Assembly (NCBI GenBank): GCA_017614315.1
Contig: JAGACA010000009.1
Location: 35,290-99,289, forward strand
Source of the DNA: Clostridia bacterium
GTDB lineage: Bacteria; Bacillota; Clostridia; Christensenellales; CAG-138
Reading direction: 5' to 3'
Length of the DNA stretch: 64,000 nucleotides
Shown: positions 51,898-60,401 of the stretch, piece by piece
Layout: every line of letters starts with the position of its first letter
Position numbering within the stretch: the first letter of the stretch is position 1
Notes under the pieces: model-generated
What the model saw: the letters and a program-made list of their open reading frames with translations, nothing else
The model's database searches: none
What the model was told of the DNA's origin: nothing
Position numbers and translations under genes: made by a program

Positions 51898-53148
51898 ATG
51901 AAAATCACCAACCTCATCTGCTCCGCAGGCCGCACAGGCTTCTACTTCGACGATCAGCGCGCCATAAAGGCCGGCGCGCGCTCCGACGGCGCCGCCTATT
52001 TCGGCGAGCCGAAGACCGCGGGCTTCACCTCCGTCCGTCAGCCCGGCGAATCCATCTCCGTCATGCTCGTTCTTGAGGACGGTCAGATCGCCGCCGGCGA
52101 CTGCGCGGCCGTTCAGTATTCCGGCTGCGGCGGACGCGATCCCCTCTTCCTCGCCAAGGACTTCATCCCCGTCATCGAAAAGTACATAAAGCCCGCTCTC
52201 GTCGGCCGCGAGGCGGATAACTTCCGCAGGCTCGCGAAGGATCTCGAGGCCATCACGATCGACGGCAAGCGCCTTCACACCGCGATCCGCTACGGCATGA
52301 CGCAGGCTCTCTTAGACGCCGTCGCAAAGGCCACCCACCGCATGATGTACGAAGTCGTCGCGGACGAGTACGGCCTCAAATTCGAGGCGAAGCCCCTCGA
52401 CATATTCACCCAGTCGGGCGACGACCGCTATACCAACGCCGACAAGATGATCATCAAGGGCGCGCAGATCCTCCCCCACGCCCTCATCAACAACGTAAAG
52501 ACCAAGCTCGGCGAGCACGGCGAAAAGCTCCTTGAGTACGTCAAGTGGCTCCGCGACCGCGTCCTCACCCTCCGCACGAGCGAGGACTACCTCCCGATAT
52601 TCCACATCGACGTTTACGGCACCATCGGCGCCGCCTTCGGCAACGACAACTACAAGGCGATGGCCGACTACATGAAGGAGCTCGAGGAGGCCGCGAAGCC
52701 CTTCCACCTCCGCATAGAGGGACCGATGGACGTTGAGGACCGCGAGAAGCAGATGCTTGCCCTTAAGGCCATCACGAAGGAGCTTGACGACCGCGGCATC
52801 AACGTCGAGATCGTCGCCGACGAGTGGTGCAACACCCTCGAGGACATCAAGTACTTCGCCGACAACAAGGCCGGTCACATGGTACAGATAAAGACCCCCG
52901 ACCTCGGCGGCATCAACAACACGATCGAGGCCGTCCTCTACTGCAAGGAGCGCGGCATCGGCGCTTACCAGGGCGGCACCTGCAACGAGACCGACCGTTC
53001 CGCGCAGGTCTGCGTACAGTGCGCCATGGCGACCCGTCCCGATCAGATTTTGGCCAAACCCGGTATGGGCGTAGACGAAGGCTACATGATAGTCTTTAAC
53101 GAGATGCAGAGGATTCTCGCTTACGCCGCTGCGAAGAAAAACAACTGA
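51898..53148 (+). CDS. mal: Methylaspartate ammonia-lyase
   Basis: 416 residues, enolase superfamily, usual length (about 413). The N-terminal 'GRTGFYFDDQRAIKAGA' is typical; metal ligands fall in the barrel near 'FHIDVYGTIG', 'RIEGPMDVED' and 'VADEWCN', and the general-base Lys lies in 'HMVQIKTPDLGG' (about residue 330). It removes ammonia from 3-methylaspartate to give mesaconate, the next step after glutamate mutase. Last gene of the operon. Its final 30 codons are duplicated downstream. Confidence 0.97.
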   Translation: MKITNLICSAGRTGFYFDDQRAIKAGARSDGAAYFGEPKTAGFTSVRQPGESISVMLVLEDGQIAAGDCAAVQYSGCGGRDPLFLAKDFIPVIEKYIKPALVGREADNFRRLAKDLEAITIDGKRLHTAIRYGMTQALLDAVAKATHRMMYEVVADEYGLKFEAKPLDIFTQSGDDRYTNADKMIIKGAQILPHALINNVKTKLGEHGEKLLEYVKWLRDRVLTLRTSEDYLPIFHIDVYGTIGAAFGNDNYKAMADYMKELEEAAKPFHLRIEGPMDVEDREKQMLALKAITKELDDRGINVEIVADEWCNTLEDIKYFADNKAGHMVQIKTPDLGGINNTIEAVLYCKERGIGAYQGGTCNETDRSAQVCVQCAMATRPDQILAKPGMGVDEGYMIVFNEMQRILAYAAAKKNN

Positions 53149-53164
53149 TCCGGCTATGATCGAT

Positions 53165-53193
53165 AACACGGGGCTTCGGCTCCGTGTTTTTTT
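53165..53193 (+). terminator. Terminator of the glm/mal operon
   Basis: 53166-53174 pairs with 53179-53187 around TTCG, then a run of seven T's. Confidence 0.9.
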
Positions 53194-53205
53194 CCGGCTT
53201 TCGCC

Positions 53206-53262
53206 GGACATGTCCCGCAGGAGCGGCCTTACTTGCTTGACTTTTCGCGTTCCGCGGCTGTC
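53206..53262 (+). repeat. 57-bp dispersed repeat, copy 2
   Basis: Inverted partner of 50133-50189; the central part and the GCGTTCCGCGGCTG end are identical. Confidence 0.75.
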
Positions 53263-53325
53263 GCGCCGCGTACGCGCTGACCCGCGCGGCTCCCTTCGGT
53301 CGCATGCGGGCCTTGCCCGCATTCC

Positions 53326-53419
53326 GGCCAAACCCGGTATGGGCGTCGACGAAGGCTACATGATAGTCTTTAACGAGATGCAGAGGATACTCGCTTACGC
53401 CGCCGCGAAGAAAATGTAA
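53326..53419 (+). pseudogene. Duplicated 3' tail of mal
   Basis: An 89-bp copy of 53052-53140, the last codons of mal, with three base differences that are all synonymous in the mal frame (GTA/GTC, ATT/ATA, GCT/GCC). It keeps the mal reading frame to a stop (53417-53419) and is followed by its own terminator. No upstream part of mal is present, so it is a fragment and is unlikely to be translated as an enzyme. Confidence 0.85.
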
Positions 53420-53440
53420 GTCCCGAAGACAAAACGCTCG

Positions 53441-53474
53441 GGAGACGCTTTTTTCGGAAGCGTCTCCTTTTTTT
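53441..53474 (+). terminator. Terminator after the duplicated mal tail
   Basis: 53441-53450 pairs with 53458-53467, then eight T's. Confidence 0.9.
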
Positions 53475-53488
53475 GAGCCAAAGGCATG

Positions 53489-53517
53489 TTGCATAACGCC
53501 CGATTTTCGTGTAAAAT
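53489..53517 (+). promoter_or_regulatory. Sigma-A promoter of the methyltransferase gene
   Basis: TTGCAT (53489-53494), 17 bp, TAAAAT (53512-53517). Confidence 0.7.
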
Positions 53518-53549
53518 GAGGGGTGAATGAAAAAACGGAGGACGGCATA

Positions 53550-54260
53550 ATGAACGACAGGATCGCGCATGACAACAAAACGCTCGTGGATTTCTGGAAC
53601 GCGGCCTTCGCCCTTACGGACGAGGAGCGCGCCGGAATGATGAACGAAGCTCCGGAAAGCCCCGAATGTCTCGCGCCGTCGCCGAAGCTCTACGCGGCGG
53701 CATGCGCTCTCGGTAAAAGGAAAAAGGTCATCGACCTCGGCTGCGGTCAGGGCTGGGCGGCGATCGCCGCGGCCAAGGCCGGCTGTCCCGATGTAACGGC
53801 GGCGGATCCCGCCCCGAACGCGGCCTCCGCGGCGGAGCTCTGCGCAAACGCCTTCGGCGTCGGGAGCAGGGTGCACGCGGTCGCCATGCCCGACGGCTGG
53901 CTCGGTACCGTGCCCGACGGCGAGTACGACGGCCTCATTTCGGTCAACGTGCTCGACACCGTCCCGCCCGAGACCTCCCGCGAGCTGATCCGCGAGGCGG
54001 CGAGGATCGTATCCGCTGACGCCGACGTGGTGATCGGGCTCAACTACTATCTCTCCCCCGAGGCCGCCGCGGAGAGGAATATCCCGCTCGGCGACGGCGG
54101 CGAGATGTATCTTGACGGCGTGCTCCGCCTCGTTTCGAGGTCGGACGGCGAGTGGGAGGCGCTCTTCAAGCCGTACTTCTCCGTCGAGAGCCTCGGGTAT
54201 TATTCCTGGCCGGGAGAAACGAAGGAAACGAGAAGGCTCTTCCGCCTTAAAAAGAAATGA
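53550..54260 (+). CDS. Class I SAM-dependent methyltransferase
   Basis: 236 residues from the ATG at 53550, after 'GGAGGACGGCATA'; an ATG at 53523 lacks such a site. SAM-binding motif I is 'VIDLGCGQGWAAIAAAKAG' (about residue 62), motif II lies near 'DVTAADPAP', and motif IV near 'YDGLISVNVLDTVPP'. The acceptor substrate cannot be deduced; the fold is shared by small-molecule methyltransferases. Monocistronic or leading into divIC 68 bp downstream. Confidence 0.85.
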   Translation: MNDRIAHDNKTLVDFWNAAFALTDEERAGMMNEAPESPECLAPSPKLYAAACALGKRKKVIDLGCGQGWAAIAAAKAGCPDVTAADPAPNAASAAELCANAFGVGSRVHAVAMPDGWLGTVPDGEYDGLISVNVLDTVPPETSRELIREAARIVSADADVVIGLNYYLSPEAAAERNIPLGDGGEMYLDGVLRLVSRSDGEWEALFKPYFSVESLGYYSWPGETKETRRLFRLKKK

Positions 54261-54328
54261 GAACGCGCGGGAGCTTCCCGACCGTTTACCGATATTCCCG
54301 ACAGTTCGCCGCAAAGGAGGAATGAAAC

Positions 54329-54628
54329 GTGAGTAAGAACACCGGCAGCAAGTCATTCAGGCTCGTCGCGCTGATAGTCGCGGCGCTCTTCGTCGTCGGC
54401 TTCATCGTGTTCATCGCCGTCGAGCTTCATCAGCAGAACGAGAAGCTCATCGAGCTCAACCAGGAAAGATGGCGCCTACAGGAGCGCGTCGACGAATTAA
54501 CGCGCGAGCAGGAGAGGCTCCAGTCCGATATCGAGTTCACCAAGAGCCTCGAAGGGCTCCTGCAGTACGCGAGGGATCACCTGGGCTATATCGAGCCCGG
54601 CGATACGAGGATAGAAGACGGTGAATAA
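54329..54628 (+). CDS. divIC: Septum formation initiator, DivIC/FtsB family
   Basis: 99 residues from a GTG at 54329, eight bases after AAAGGAGG. One TM segment (about 10-32), then a coiled coil (about 35-72) and 'LLQYARDHLGYIEPGDTRI', the family's C-terminal block. It acts with FtsL and DivIB at the division site. In many Firmicutes divIC sits directly behind yabP-yabQ; here it is about 35 kb away from them. It overlaps the next gene by 8 bases. Confidence 0.9.
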   Translation: MSKNTGSKSFRLVALIVAALFVVGFIVFIAVELHQQNEKLIELNQERWRLQERVDELTREQERLQSDIEFTKSLEGLLQYARDHLGYIEPGDTRIEDGE

Positions 54629-55508
54629 ATACGCCGTCATCGACATAGGCTCCAATTCCGTGAGGTTCGCCGAGGAGGTGAACGGCGCGTTCCCCGAAAG
54701 GGAGATCTACACCACGCGGCTCGGATCAGGGCTCGCGAGGACGGGCATGCTCTCGGATGAGGCTATGGCGAAAAGCGTCGCTGTGATGAAGGAGCTTGCC
54801 CGCCGCGCGCGCGCAGACGGCTTCGTTCCCGCGGGCTACGCCACGAGCGCCGTGCGCGACGCCGCAAACGGCCCGGCGTTCAGGGAAAGGGTCGAGGCCG
54901 AATGCGGCTTTCCCGTCGAGGTACTTTCGGGCGAGGAGGAGGCGCGGCTCGCGTTTCTCGGCGCTGCCGGCCGCGGCGGGTTCGACGCCATGCTCGACAT
55001 CGGCGGCGCGTCCATGCAGATCGTTACCGCGGACATGCGCGTGAGCTTCCGCGCGGGATGCGTCCGCTGTTCGGATATCGCCCGCGAAGCCGTCGGCGCT
55101 TTCTCCCCCGACGACCGCCCGCTCGAGCAGAGGCGCGCCGTCGAAGCTTACCTCGACGGAATATTCGACCTTCCCTGTTTTGACGCGGGAAGGCTCGTCG
55201 GCGTCGGCGGAACGATAACGACGCTCGCGGCGCTCGAGACCGGGCTCGACCGTTTTGACCCCGAAAGCGTCGAAAGCGTCGAAATTACCCCCTCTTCCCT
55301 CGAAAGCCGCATCGCCGCGCTGATCGGTATGGGCGAAAGGCGGCGGGAAGACCCGTTCCTGCGCGAGCGTCACGACGTGATACTCTATGGCGCGTACATT
55401 CTGGCATATGCCCTCAAAAGGCTCCGTGCGAAGTCGATATCGGCAAGCTGTGCGGACGGCATGGAGGGCTATCTTATGAGATTGAAGTATAATGGAGACC
55501 ACAGATAA
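54621..55508 (+). CDS. Exopolyphosphatase/GppA-family phosphatase
   Basis: 295 residues from a GTG at 54621. Ppx/GppA actin-like fold: 'YAVIDIGSNSVRFAEE' (phosphate loop 1), 'YATSAVRDAANG', 'VEVLSGEEEARLAFLGA' and 'MLDIGGASMQIV' (phosphate loop 2). It has only the catalytic domain pair, without the HD-like C-terminal extension of E. coli Ppx. It would hydrolyse polyphosphate or pppGpp; the substrate is not certain. It is coupled to divIC and overlaps the transporter gene by 17 bp. Confidence 0.88.
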   Translation: MNKYAVIDIGSNSVRFAEEVNGAFPEREIYTTRLGSGLARTGMLSDEAMAKSVAVMKELARRARADGFVPAGYATSAVRDAANGPAFRERVEAECGFPVEVLSGEEEARLAFLGAAGRGGFDAMLDIGGASMQIVTADMRVSFRAGCVRCSDIAREAVGAFSPDDRPLEQRRAVEAYLDGIFDLPCFDAGRLVGVGGTITTLAALETGLDRFDPESVESVEITPSSLESRIAALIGMGERRREDPFLRERHDVILYGAYILAYALKRLRAKSISASCADGMEGYLMRLKYNGDHR

Positions 55509-56097
55509 AACCGAGCGCGTGTCCCTTTTGAAGCTCTTCTTCGCCTTCATGCGGATAGGCGCGTTCACGTTCGGCGGCGGCTATGCAATGCTGCCCATGC
55601 TCGAGCGCGAATGCGTCGATAAAACGGGCTGGGTCACGCATGAAGAGCTCCTCGACTATTTCGCGATAGGTCAGTGCACGCCCGGCGTGATAGCGGTCAA
55701 CACCGCTACCTTCGTCGGCAAAAAGCACAGGGGCTTTTTGGGCGCGCTCGCGGCCACGGCGGGAGTCGTGCTCCCGTCGTTCGTGATAATCTGCGTGCTC
55801 ACCGCTCTGCTCGCGAACTTCGCCGACATCCCCGCCGTCAAATACGCCCTTTACGGCATACGCGTCGCGGTCGGCGTACTCATAATCAATACCGTGATAA
55901 AACTCGTCAGGGAAAAGATCAAGGACGCGCTCGGCTATGTGCTCGCCGTGCTCGCCTTCGTATTGGTCGCGCTTCCCTCGACGCTCGGCCTTTCCTTCCG
56001 CATATCGCCCGTTTTCGTCGTAATCGGCGCGGCGATCATCGGCATAGTCCGCATGCTGATCGCGGACGGCGCAAAGAAGAAGGGAGGCGGCGAATGA
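55492..56097 (+). CDS. Chromate-type transporter, half 1
   Basis: 201 residues, short-chain CHR family. N-terminal 'FFAFMRIGAFTFGGGYAMLP' and 'FAIGQCTPGVIAVNTATFVG' are the family hallmarks; about six TM helices. Short-chain ChrA proteins work as pairs, and the second half follows with a 4-base overlap. Chromate export is known for some members; in strict anaerobes the true substrate may be another oxyanion such as sulfate. The RBS is weak, consistent with coupling to the upstream gene. Confidence 0.9.
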   Translation: METTDKTERVSLLKLFFAFMRIGAFTFGGGYAMLPMLERECVDKTGWVTHEELLDYFAIGQCTPGVIAVNTATFVGKKHRGFLGALAATAGVVLPSFVIICVLTALLANFADIPAVKYALYGIRVAVGVLIINTVIKLVREKIKDALGYVLAVLAFVLVALPSTLGLSFRISPVFVVIGAAIIGIVRMLIADGAKKKGGGE

Positions 56098-56699
56098 GCC
56101 TCTATCTCACCCTCATATTCGAGTTCTTCAAGATTGGCCTCTTCGCCGCGGGCGGGGGGCTCGCGACGCTCCCGTTTCTGAACGAACTTGCGGACAAATA
56201 CCCCTGGCTCACCTCCGAGATGATAAGTCAGATGGTCGCGCTTTCCGAATCCACGCCCGGCCCTCTCGGCATAAACATGGCGACGTACGCGGGCTACATG
56301 GCGGGCTATTCCACGTTCGGCAGTCCCATTCTGGGCGTGACGACCGCGCTGACCGCGACGGCCTCGCTCGTCGCGCCGTCGTTCATAATAATACTGATCG
56401 TGGCGCGCATGCTGGATAAGTACAAGAACTCACGCTTCGTGAACGCCGCGTTCTCCACCCTGCGACCCGCCGTCGCCGGGCTCATCGCCGCCGCCGCGTG
56501 GTCGGTGATCGGCGCGGTGCTGTTCAACTTCACGGCGTCGTCCTTCGGCGAGGCGTTCAGGCTGCCGGAGATGATACTCTTTGCCGTGATGATGGTCATA
56601 ACGAACATCAAACCACTCAAAAAGCTTCATCCGCTGGTGTTCATCGCGTTCGCCGCCGTGTGCGGTATCGTGATAGGCTATACCGTCGGCTGGCAATAA
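56094..56699 (+). CDS. Chromate-type transporter, half 2
   Basis: 201 residues from the ATG at 56094 that overlaps the previous stop (ATGA) and has 'GGGAGGCGGCGA' ahead. Starts 'LIFEFFKIGLFAAGGGLATL' with the second hallmark 'ALSESTPGPLGINMATYAGY'. About six TM helices in the opposite orientation to the first half, so the two make one antiparallel transporter. Confidence 0.9.
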   Translation: MSLYLTLIFEFFKIGLFAAGGGLATLPFLNELADKYPWLTSEMISQMVALSESTPGPLGINMATYAGYMAGYSTFGSPILGVTTALTATASLVAPSFIIILIVARMLDKYKNSRFVNAAFSTLRPAVAGLIAAAAWSVIGAVLFNFTASSFGEAFRLPEMILFAVMMVITNIKPLKKLHPLVFIAFAAVCGIVIGYTVGWQ

Positions 56700-56720
56700 A
56701 CGGAAAGGCAGAATAAAACC

Positions 56721-57707
56721 ATGGAACGCGATCTTAATAAGGCTCTCTGCGATTTTATCCGGTACCGCGAAACGATCAGGCACGCGATAAGGATGCAGAG
56801 CGACTACATATATCCCGTCGCCGCGGCGATGTTCCTCTCCGCGGGGAAAAAGCCGGACGCGGACGAGCTTAAAAAGGTGAGGAAGCTCGTGCGCGGCTCG
56901 GTATCGATCTTCTCGAACTTCCGCGGGAACACGGAGCTCCCGCTCGTCGCCATACTCGCCTCGGGGAACGATCCCGAGGGGGCGTGGGATCGCACGCAGA
57001 AGAACTACGCCCTTCTGAAGGAGCGCTTCATGGCCTCGGAGCATCTTGCGCTTGCCGCCGCCATGACCTGCTCCGGCAGGGACGGCGGCTTTTCGGAGAC
57101 CGCCGTGCGCGCAAAGCGCATCTATAAGCGGATGCGCAGGGAGCATCCCTTCCTGACCGGCGCCGAGGATTCGGTCTTCGCCCTGCTCCTCGCGCTCGAT
57201 CCGCGCTCCGACGACGAATTGATCGACGACATGGATGAGTGCTACCGCCTTCTCGATCTGCGCTTCCCGAAGGGCAACGGCATGCAGGCGGCCTCGCACG
57301 TGCTGGCGCTCGCGAATGGCTCGCCCCGCGACAAGGCCGACCGCATGATAGAGCTTTTCGACGCTGTCCGCGACGCGGGCGGCAGGTACGGCACGGAGCT
57401 CGAGCTCGCGCAGCTCGCCGCGCTTTCCGTAACGGACGGCGACACGGCGGAGCTCGCGCGCCTCGTTATGGAGGCCGACTCGTTCCTCAAAAAGCAGAAG
57501 GGCTACCGTCCCGTATTCGGGCACACCCGCAGGACAAGGCTGATGCACGCCGCGCTGATCGTTTCGGTGATAAGCGGCGAGAACACCGCGAACGCCGTCG
57601 CAAGCCAGACCGCGCTCAGCATGATCGCCGCGCAGCAGGCGGCGATCTGCGCCATGGCAGCGTCTTCCTCCGCGGCCGCGGCAGCCGCCTCGTCCGGCGC
57701 GCATTGA
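56721..57707 (+). CDS. DUF4003 family protein
   Basis: 328 residues, all-helical. The pattern 'YIYPVAAAMFLSAGKKPD' with 'FSNFRGNTELPLVAILAS' and 'EHLALAAAMTCS' is characteristic of the DUF4003 family found in Firmicutes. The C-terminus ends in an Ala/Ser-rich low-complexity tail. No biochemical role is known. It lies 21 bp after the transporter, with 'AGGCAG' before the ATG. Confidence 0.85.
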   Translation: MERDLNKALCDFIRYRETIRHAIRMQSDYIYPVAAAMFLSAGKKPDADELKKVRKLVRGSVSIFSNFRGNTELPLVAILASGNDPEGAWDRTQKNYALLKERFMASEHLALAAAMTCSGRDGGFSETAVRAKRIYKRMRREHPFLTGAEDSVFALLLALDPRSDDELIDDMDECYRLLDLRFPKGNGMQAASHVLALANGSPRDKADRMIELFDAVRDAGGRYGTELELAQLAALSVTDGDTAELARLVMEADSFLKKQKGYRPVFGHTRRTRLMHAALIVSVISGENTANAVASQTALSMIAAQQAAICAMAASSSAAAAAASSGAH

Positions 57708-57737
57708 CGGGCGGAAATGCAAATATTGTGTAAACAG

Positions 57738-57766
57738 TTGCAATGGAACAGCATATGTTGTATAAT
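57738..57766 (+). promoter_or_regulatory. Sigma-A promoter of the tryptophanase-like gene
   Basis: TTGCAA (57738-57743), 17 bp, TATAAT (57761-57766); short leader, no tnaC-like leader peptide seen. Confidence 0.75.
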
Positions 57767-57803
57767 ATGGATTTAGGAACAAAAAAAGGAGACCCTGTTT
57801 GAA

Positions 57804-59234
57804 ATGAGTAAAATTAAACTGTTCTCGGGCGGTGAGATCCCCGTCGAGATGCACCGCGTGTATACGGTGCAGAACATCAGGCTGATCCCCGTAAAGGATC
57901 GCCTGCACGCGCTCGACGAGGCGGGCAACTGCTCTTATAACTTAAAGTCCGAGGACGTCTTCATCGACATGCTGACCGACTCCGGCTGCAACGCCATGAG
58001 CGACCGTCAGTCCGCCGCCTTCCACGAGGCCGATTTCGCCTATGCCGGCGGCGCGAGCTATTACCGTCTTGCGGCAAAGATCAAGGAGCTTTTCGGCAAG
58101 GAGTATTTCCTCCCCGTGCACCAGGGCAGGGCGTGCGAGCATATGCTGGCAAGGAGCTTCGTCAAGCCCGGCGACATCGTCCCGACCAATTTCCATTTCT
58201 GCACCATACTGACGCAGGTCAGGCTCGCGGGAGGCACCGTGGTCGAGATGCTTCAGGACAAAGGCGTCACGACCCTCGGCGAGGACGGCTTCAAGGGCGA
58301 TTACGACCTCGAGAAGCTCAAAAAGCTTCTTGACGAGACCCCGGCGGAGAAGATCCCCTTCCTCCGCATAGAGGCGGGCACAAACCTGATCGGCGGTCAG
58401 CCCATATCCATGGACAACATCAACGCCGTATCGAAGCTGGCGAGGGCGCACGGAGTAAGGGTGCTCCTCGACATGAGCCTCGCGATGGACAATATCCACT
58501 TCATCCGCGTGCGCGACGAGAAGCGCAAGAACATGACCGTCCGCGAGATCACCCGCGAGCTTGCCGACGCCGCCGACATAATCTATTTCAGCGGCAGGAA
58601 GCTGGGCTTCGCGCGCGGCGGCGGCATCTGCATGAACAGCAGATCGGACTTCCTCAAGGTCCGCGGCAACGTGACGACCTACGAGGGCTTCCCGACCTTC
58701 GGCGGAGTCAGCTCCGCGGAGCTCGAGATAATGCGCGTCGGCCTTGACGACACGATGGATCCCGACGTTATCTCCCAGGGACCCGATTTCATCGAATACA
58801 TGGTCGACGAGTTCAAAAAGCGCGGCGTGCCCGTGGTCACCCCCGCCGGCGGCCTCGGCTGTCATCTTGACGCAGACAGGTTCTGCGCGCATCTCGGCCG
58901 CGAGGACTTCCGCGGCGCGGCGCTTGCTGCGGCGATCTATATCGTCAGCGGCGCGCGCGGCATGGAGCGCGGACTTTCGAGCGAGCTGCCCGAGGATTCC
59001 ATCGCGCCGTTCGAGCTCGTGAGGCTCGCCGTGCCCCGCAGGGTGTACACCCTCTCGCACATCATGTACGTCATCGACCGCGTGACGTGGCTGTATCAGC
59101 ACCGTGAGCTGATCGGCGCGCTGCGCTGGGAGGACGAGAGCATACCGGAGCACTCCTTCATCGACTTCCTGCGTCCCGTCGGCGACTGGCAGGAGAAGCT
59201 CGCAGAGGAGTACATGAAGACCGGGCTCGAATAA
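57804..59234 (+). CDS. Divergent tryptophanase/tyrosine phenol-lyase family enzyme
   Basis: 476 residues, PLP-dependent beta-eliminating lyase. Aligned by eye with TnaA and Tpl: the Tyr of 'DFAYAGGASYYRL', the Arg of 'HQGRACEH', the Asp of 'LLDMSLAMDN', a Lys in 'YFSGRKLGFARGGG' in place of the PLP Lys, and the carboxylate Arg in 'VRLAVPRRVY' are kept. The Arg that follows the Asp in known enzymes (D-x-x-R-x-x-E-N) is Leu here. It may release indole, phenol or another leaving group from an amino acid; the substrate is open. Own promoter; rdgB follows by 1 bp. Confidence 0.82.
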   Translation: MSKIKLFSGGEIPVEMHRVYTVQNIRLIPVKDRLHALDEAGNCSYNLKSEDVFIDMLTDSGCNAMSDRQSAAFHEADFAYAGGASYYRLAAKIKELFGKEYFLPVHQGRACEHMLARSFVKPGDIVPTNFHFCTILTQVRLAGGTVVEMLQDKGVTTLGEDGFKGDYDLEKLKKLLDETPAEKIPFLRIEAGTNLIGGQPISMDNINAVSKLARAHGVRVLLDMSLAMDNIHFIRVRDEKRKNMTVREITRELADAADIIYFSGRKLGFARGGGICMNSRSDFLKVRGNVTTYEGFPTFGGVSSAELEIMRVGLDDTMDPDVISQGPDFIEYMVDEFKKRGVPVVTPAGGLGCHLDADRFCAHLGREDFRGAALAAAIYIVSGARGMERGLSSELPEDSIAPFELVRLAVPRRVYTLSHIMYVIDRVTWLYQHRELIGALRWEDESIPEHSFIDFLRPVGDWQEKLAEEYMKTGLE

Positions 59235-59235
59235 A

Positions 59236-59847
59236 ATGAAGCTCATTATCGCGTCCAACAATTCGCATAAGGTCGCGGAGATCAAATCGATACTCGGCGA
59301 AAGGTTCAGCTCCGTCTTGAGCATGCGCGAGGCGGGGCTCGGGCTCGACGTCGAGGAAAACGCCCCGACGCTCGAGGGGAACGCCCGCAAGAAGGCGAGC
59401 GAGGTATTCGCTCTCGCCGACTCAATGGGGCTCCTGTCGGACGGCGACGCGGTGCTCGCGGACGACACGGGGCTTTTGGTCGACGCGTTGAACGGCGCTC
59501 CGGGCGTACGCTCCGCGAGGTTCGCGACCGACGGTCACGACGACGCCGCCAACCGAAAAAAGCTCCTTGAGGAGCTTCGGGACGTTCCTTATGAAATGCG
59601 CGGCGCGCATTTCGCGACGGCGATGGTGTTGAAGATAAAGGGCGCGAAGGACATAGAGGCGACCGGGCGCGTGTTCGGCCGCATTACGACCGAGGAACGC
59701 GGAGAAAACGGTTTCGGCTACGACTCGCTGTTCCTTTACGAGCCGTGGGGCAAGACCTTCGCGGAGGTCGGCCCCGATGGCAAGAACACGGTCAGCCACA
59801 GGAAGAACGCTCTTGCGCTCACGCTGGCGGCATTGAAGGGATCATGA
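59236..59847 (+). CDS. rdgB: dITP/XTP pyrophosphatase
   Basis: 203 residues, HAM1/RdgB family. N-terminal 'LIIASNNSHKVAEIKSIL', the catalytic 'ADDTGLLVDALNGAPGVRSA' (Asp-Asp) and 'GYDSLFLYEPWGKTFAEV' are diagnostic, ending with 'NTVSHRKNAL'. It removes ITP, dITP and XTP from the nucleotide pool. Directly follows the lyase gene and overlaps the next by 4 bases. Confidence 0.96.
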   Translation: MKLIIASNNSHKVAEIKSILGERFSSVLSMREAGLGLDVEENAPTLEGNARKKASEVFALADSMGLLSDGDAVLADDTGLLVDALNGAPGVRSARFATDGHDDAANRKKLLEELRDVPYEMRGAHFATAMVLKIKGAKDIEATGRVFGRITTEERGENGFGYDSLFLYEPWGKTFAEVGPDGKNTVSHRKNALALTLAALKGS

Positions 59848-60368
59848 CGCGGATCGGCGTCATATCGGATACGCACGGGTCGTACGCGGCGATCGCCGCC
59901 TGCGTGAAAGCGGCGGGCGCGGTCGACGGCTGGTTCCATTTGGGGGACTACGCCTCCGACGCGAAACGGCTCGCCCAAATGACGGGGCTCCCCGTCTTTT
60001 CTGTTTTGGGCAACTGCGACGGCTTCCTGCCGGCGGCGTGCGTCGAGGACAGCTTTGATTCAAAGCAGAAGCTCATTTCGTCGGAGCGGGTCGTTGCCGT
60101 CGAGCGGGCGAGGATATTCCTCTGTCACGGGCATCACTACGACGTGGACATGGGGTCGTGGACGCTTTCGTACCGCGCGGAGGAGCTTTCAGCCGCCGCG
60201 GCGCTTTACGGACATACGCACCGCCCGTCGCTTTCGGCATACGGCTCGGTGCTTTTGCTGAACCCCGGGAGCCCGACGTTCCCGCGGGGCATGACGAAGC
60301 CCGGCTTCGCGGTGCTCGAGGTCGACGGCAAGGACGTCAACGCGAGGCTCGTTACCCTCGGAGAATAA
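59844..60368 (+). CDS. YfcE/MJ0936-type metallophosphoesterase
   Basis: 174 residues from the ATG overlapping the rdgB stop (ATGA). Metal-binding motifs in order: 'DTHG', 'HLGDY', 'LGNCDG', 'CHGHHYDVD' and 'GHTHRPS'. The pair rdgB-yfcE is common in Firmicutes. Substrate among phosphodiesters unknown; cytoplasmic. Confidence 0.92.
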   Translation: MTRIGVISDTHGSYAAIAACVKAAGAVDGWFHLGDYASDAKRLAQMTGLPVFSVLGNCDGFLPAACVEDSFDSKQKLISSERVVAVERARIFLCHGHHYDVDMGSWTLSYRAEELSAAAALYGHTHRPSLSAYGSVLLLNPGSPTFPRGMTKPGFAVLEVDGKDVNARLVTLGE

Positions 60369-60394
60369 AAAAAGCGGTTAAAACCGCTTTTTTT
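60366..60394. terminator. Bidirectional terminator between the phosphoesterase gene and greA
   Basis: AAAAGCGGTT / AACCGCTTTT stem with A-run and T-run; the genes are convergent. Confidence 0.9.
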
Positions 60395-60401
60395 GCATTT
60401 T

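Noticed and set aside
57767-57803. TnaC-like leader peptide before the tryptophanase-like gene
   Set aside because: The leader is too short for a regulatory peptide followed by a Rho-dependent stop.
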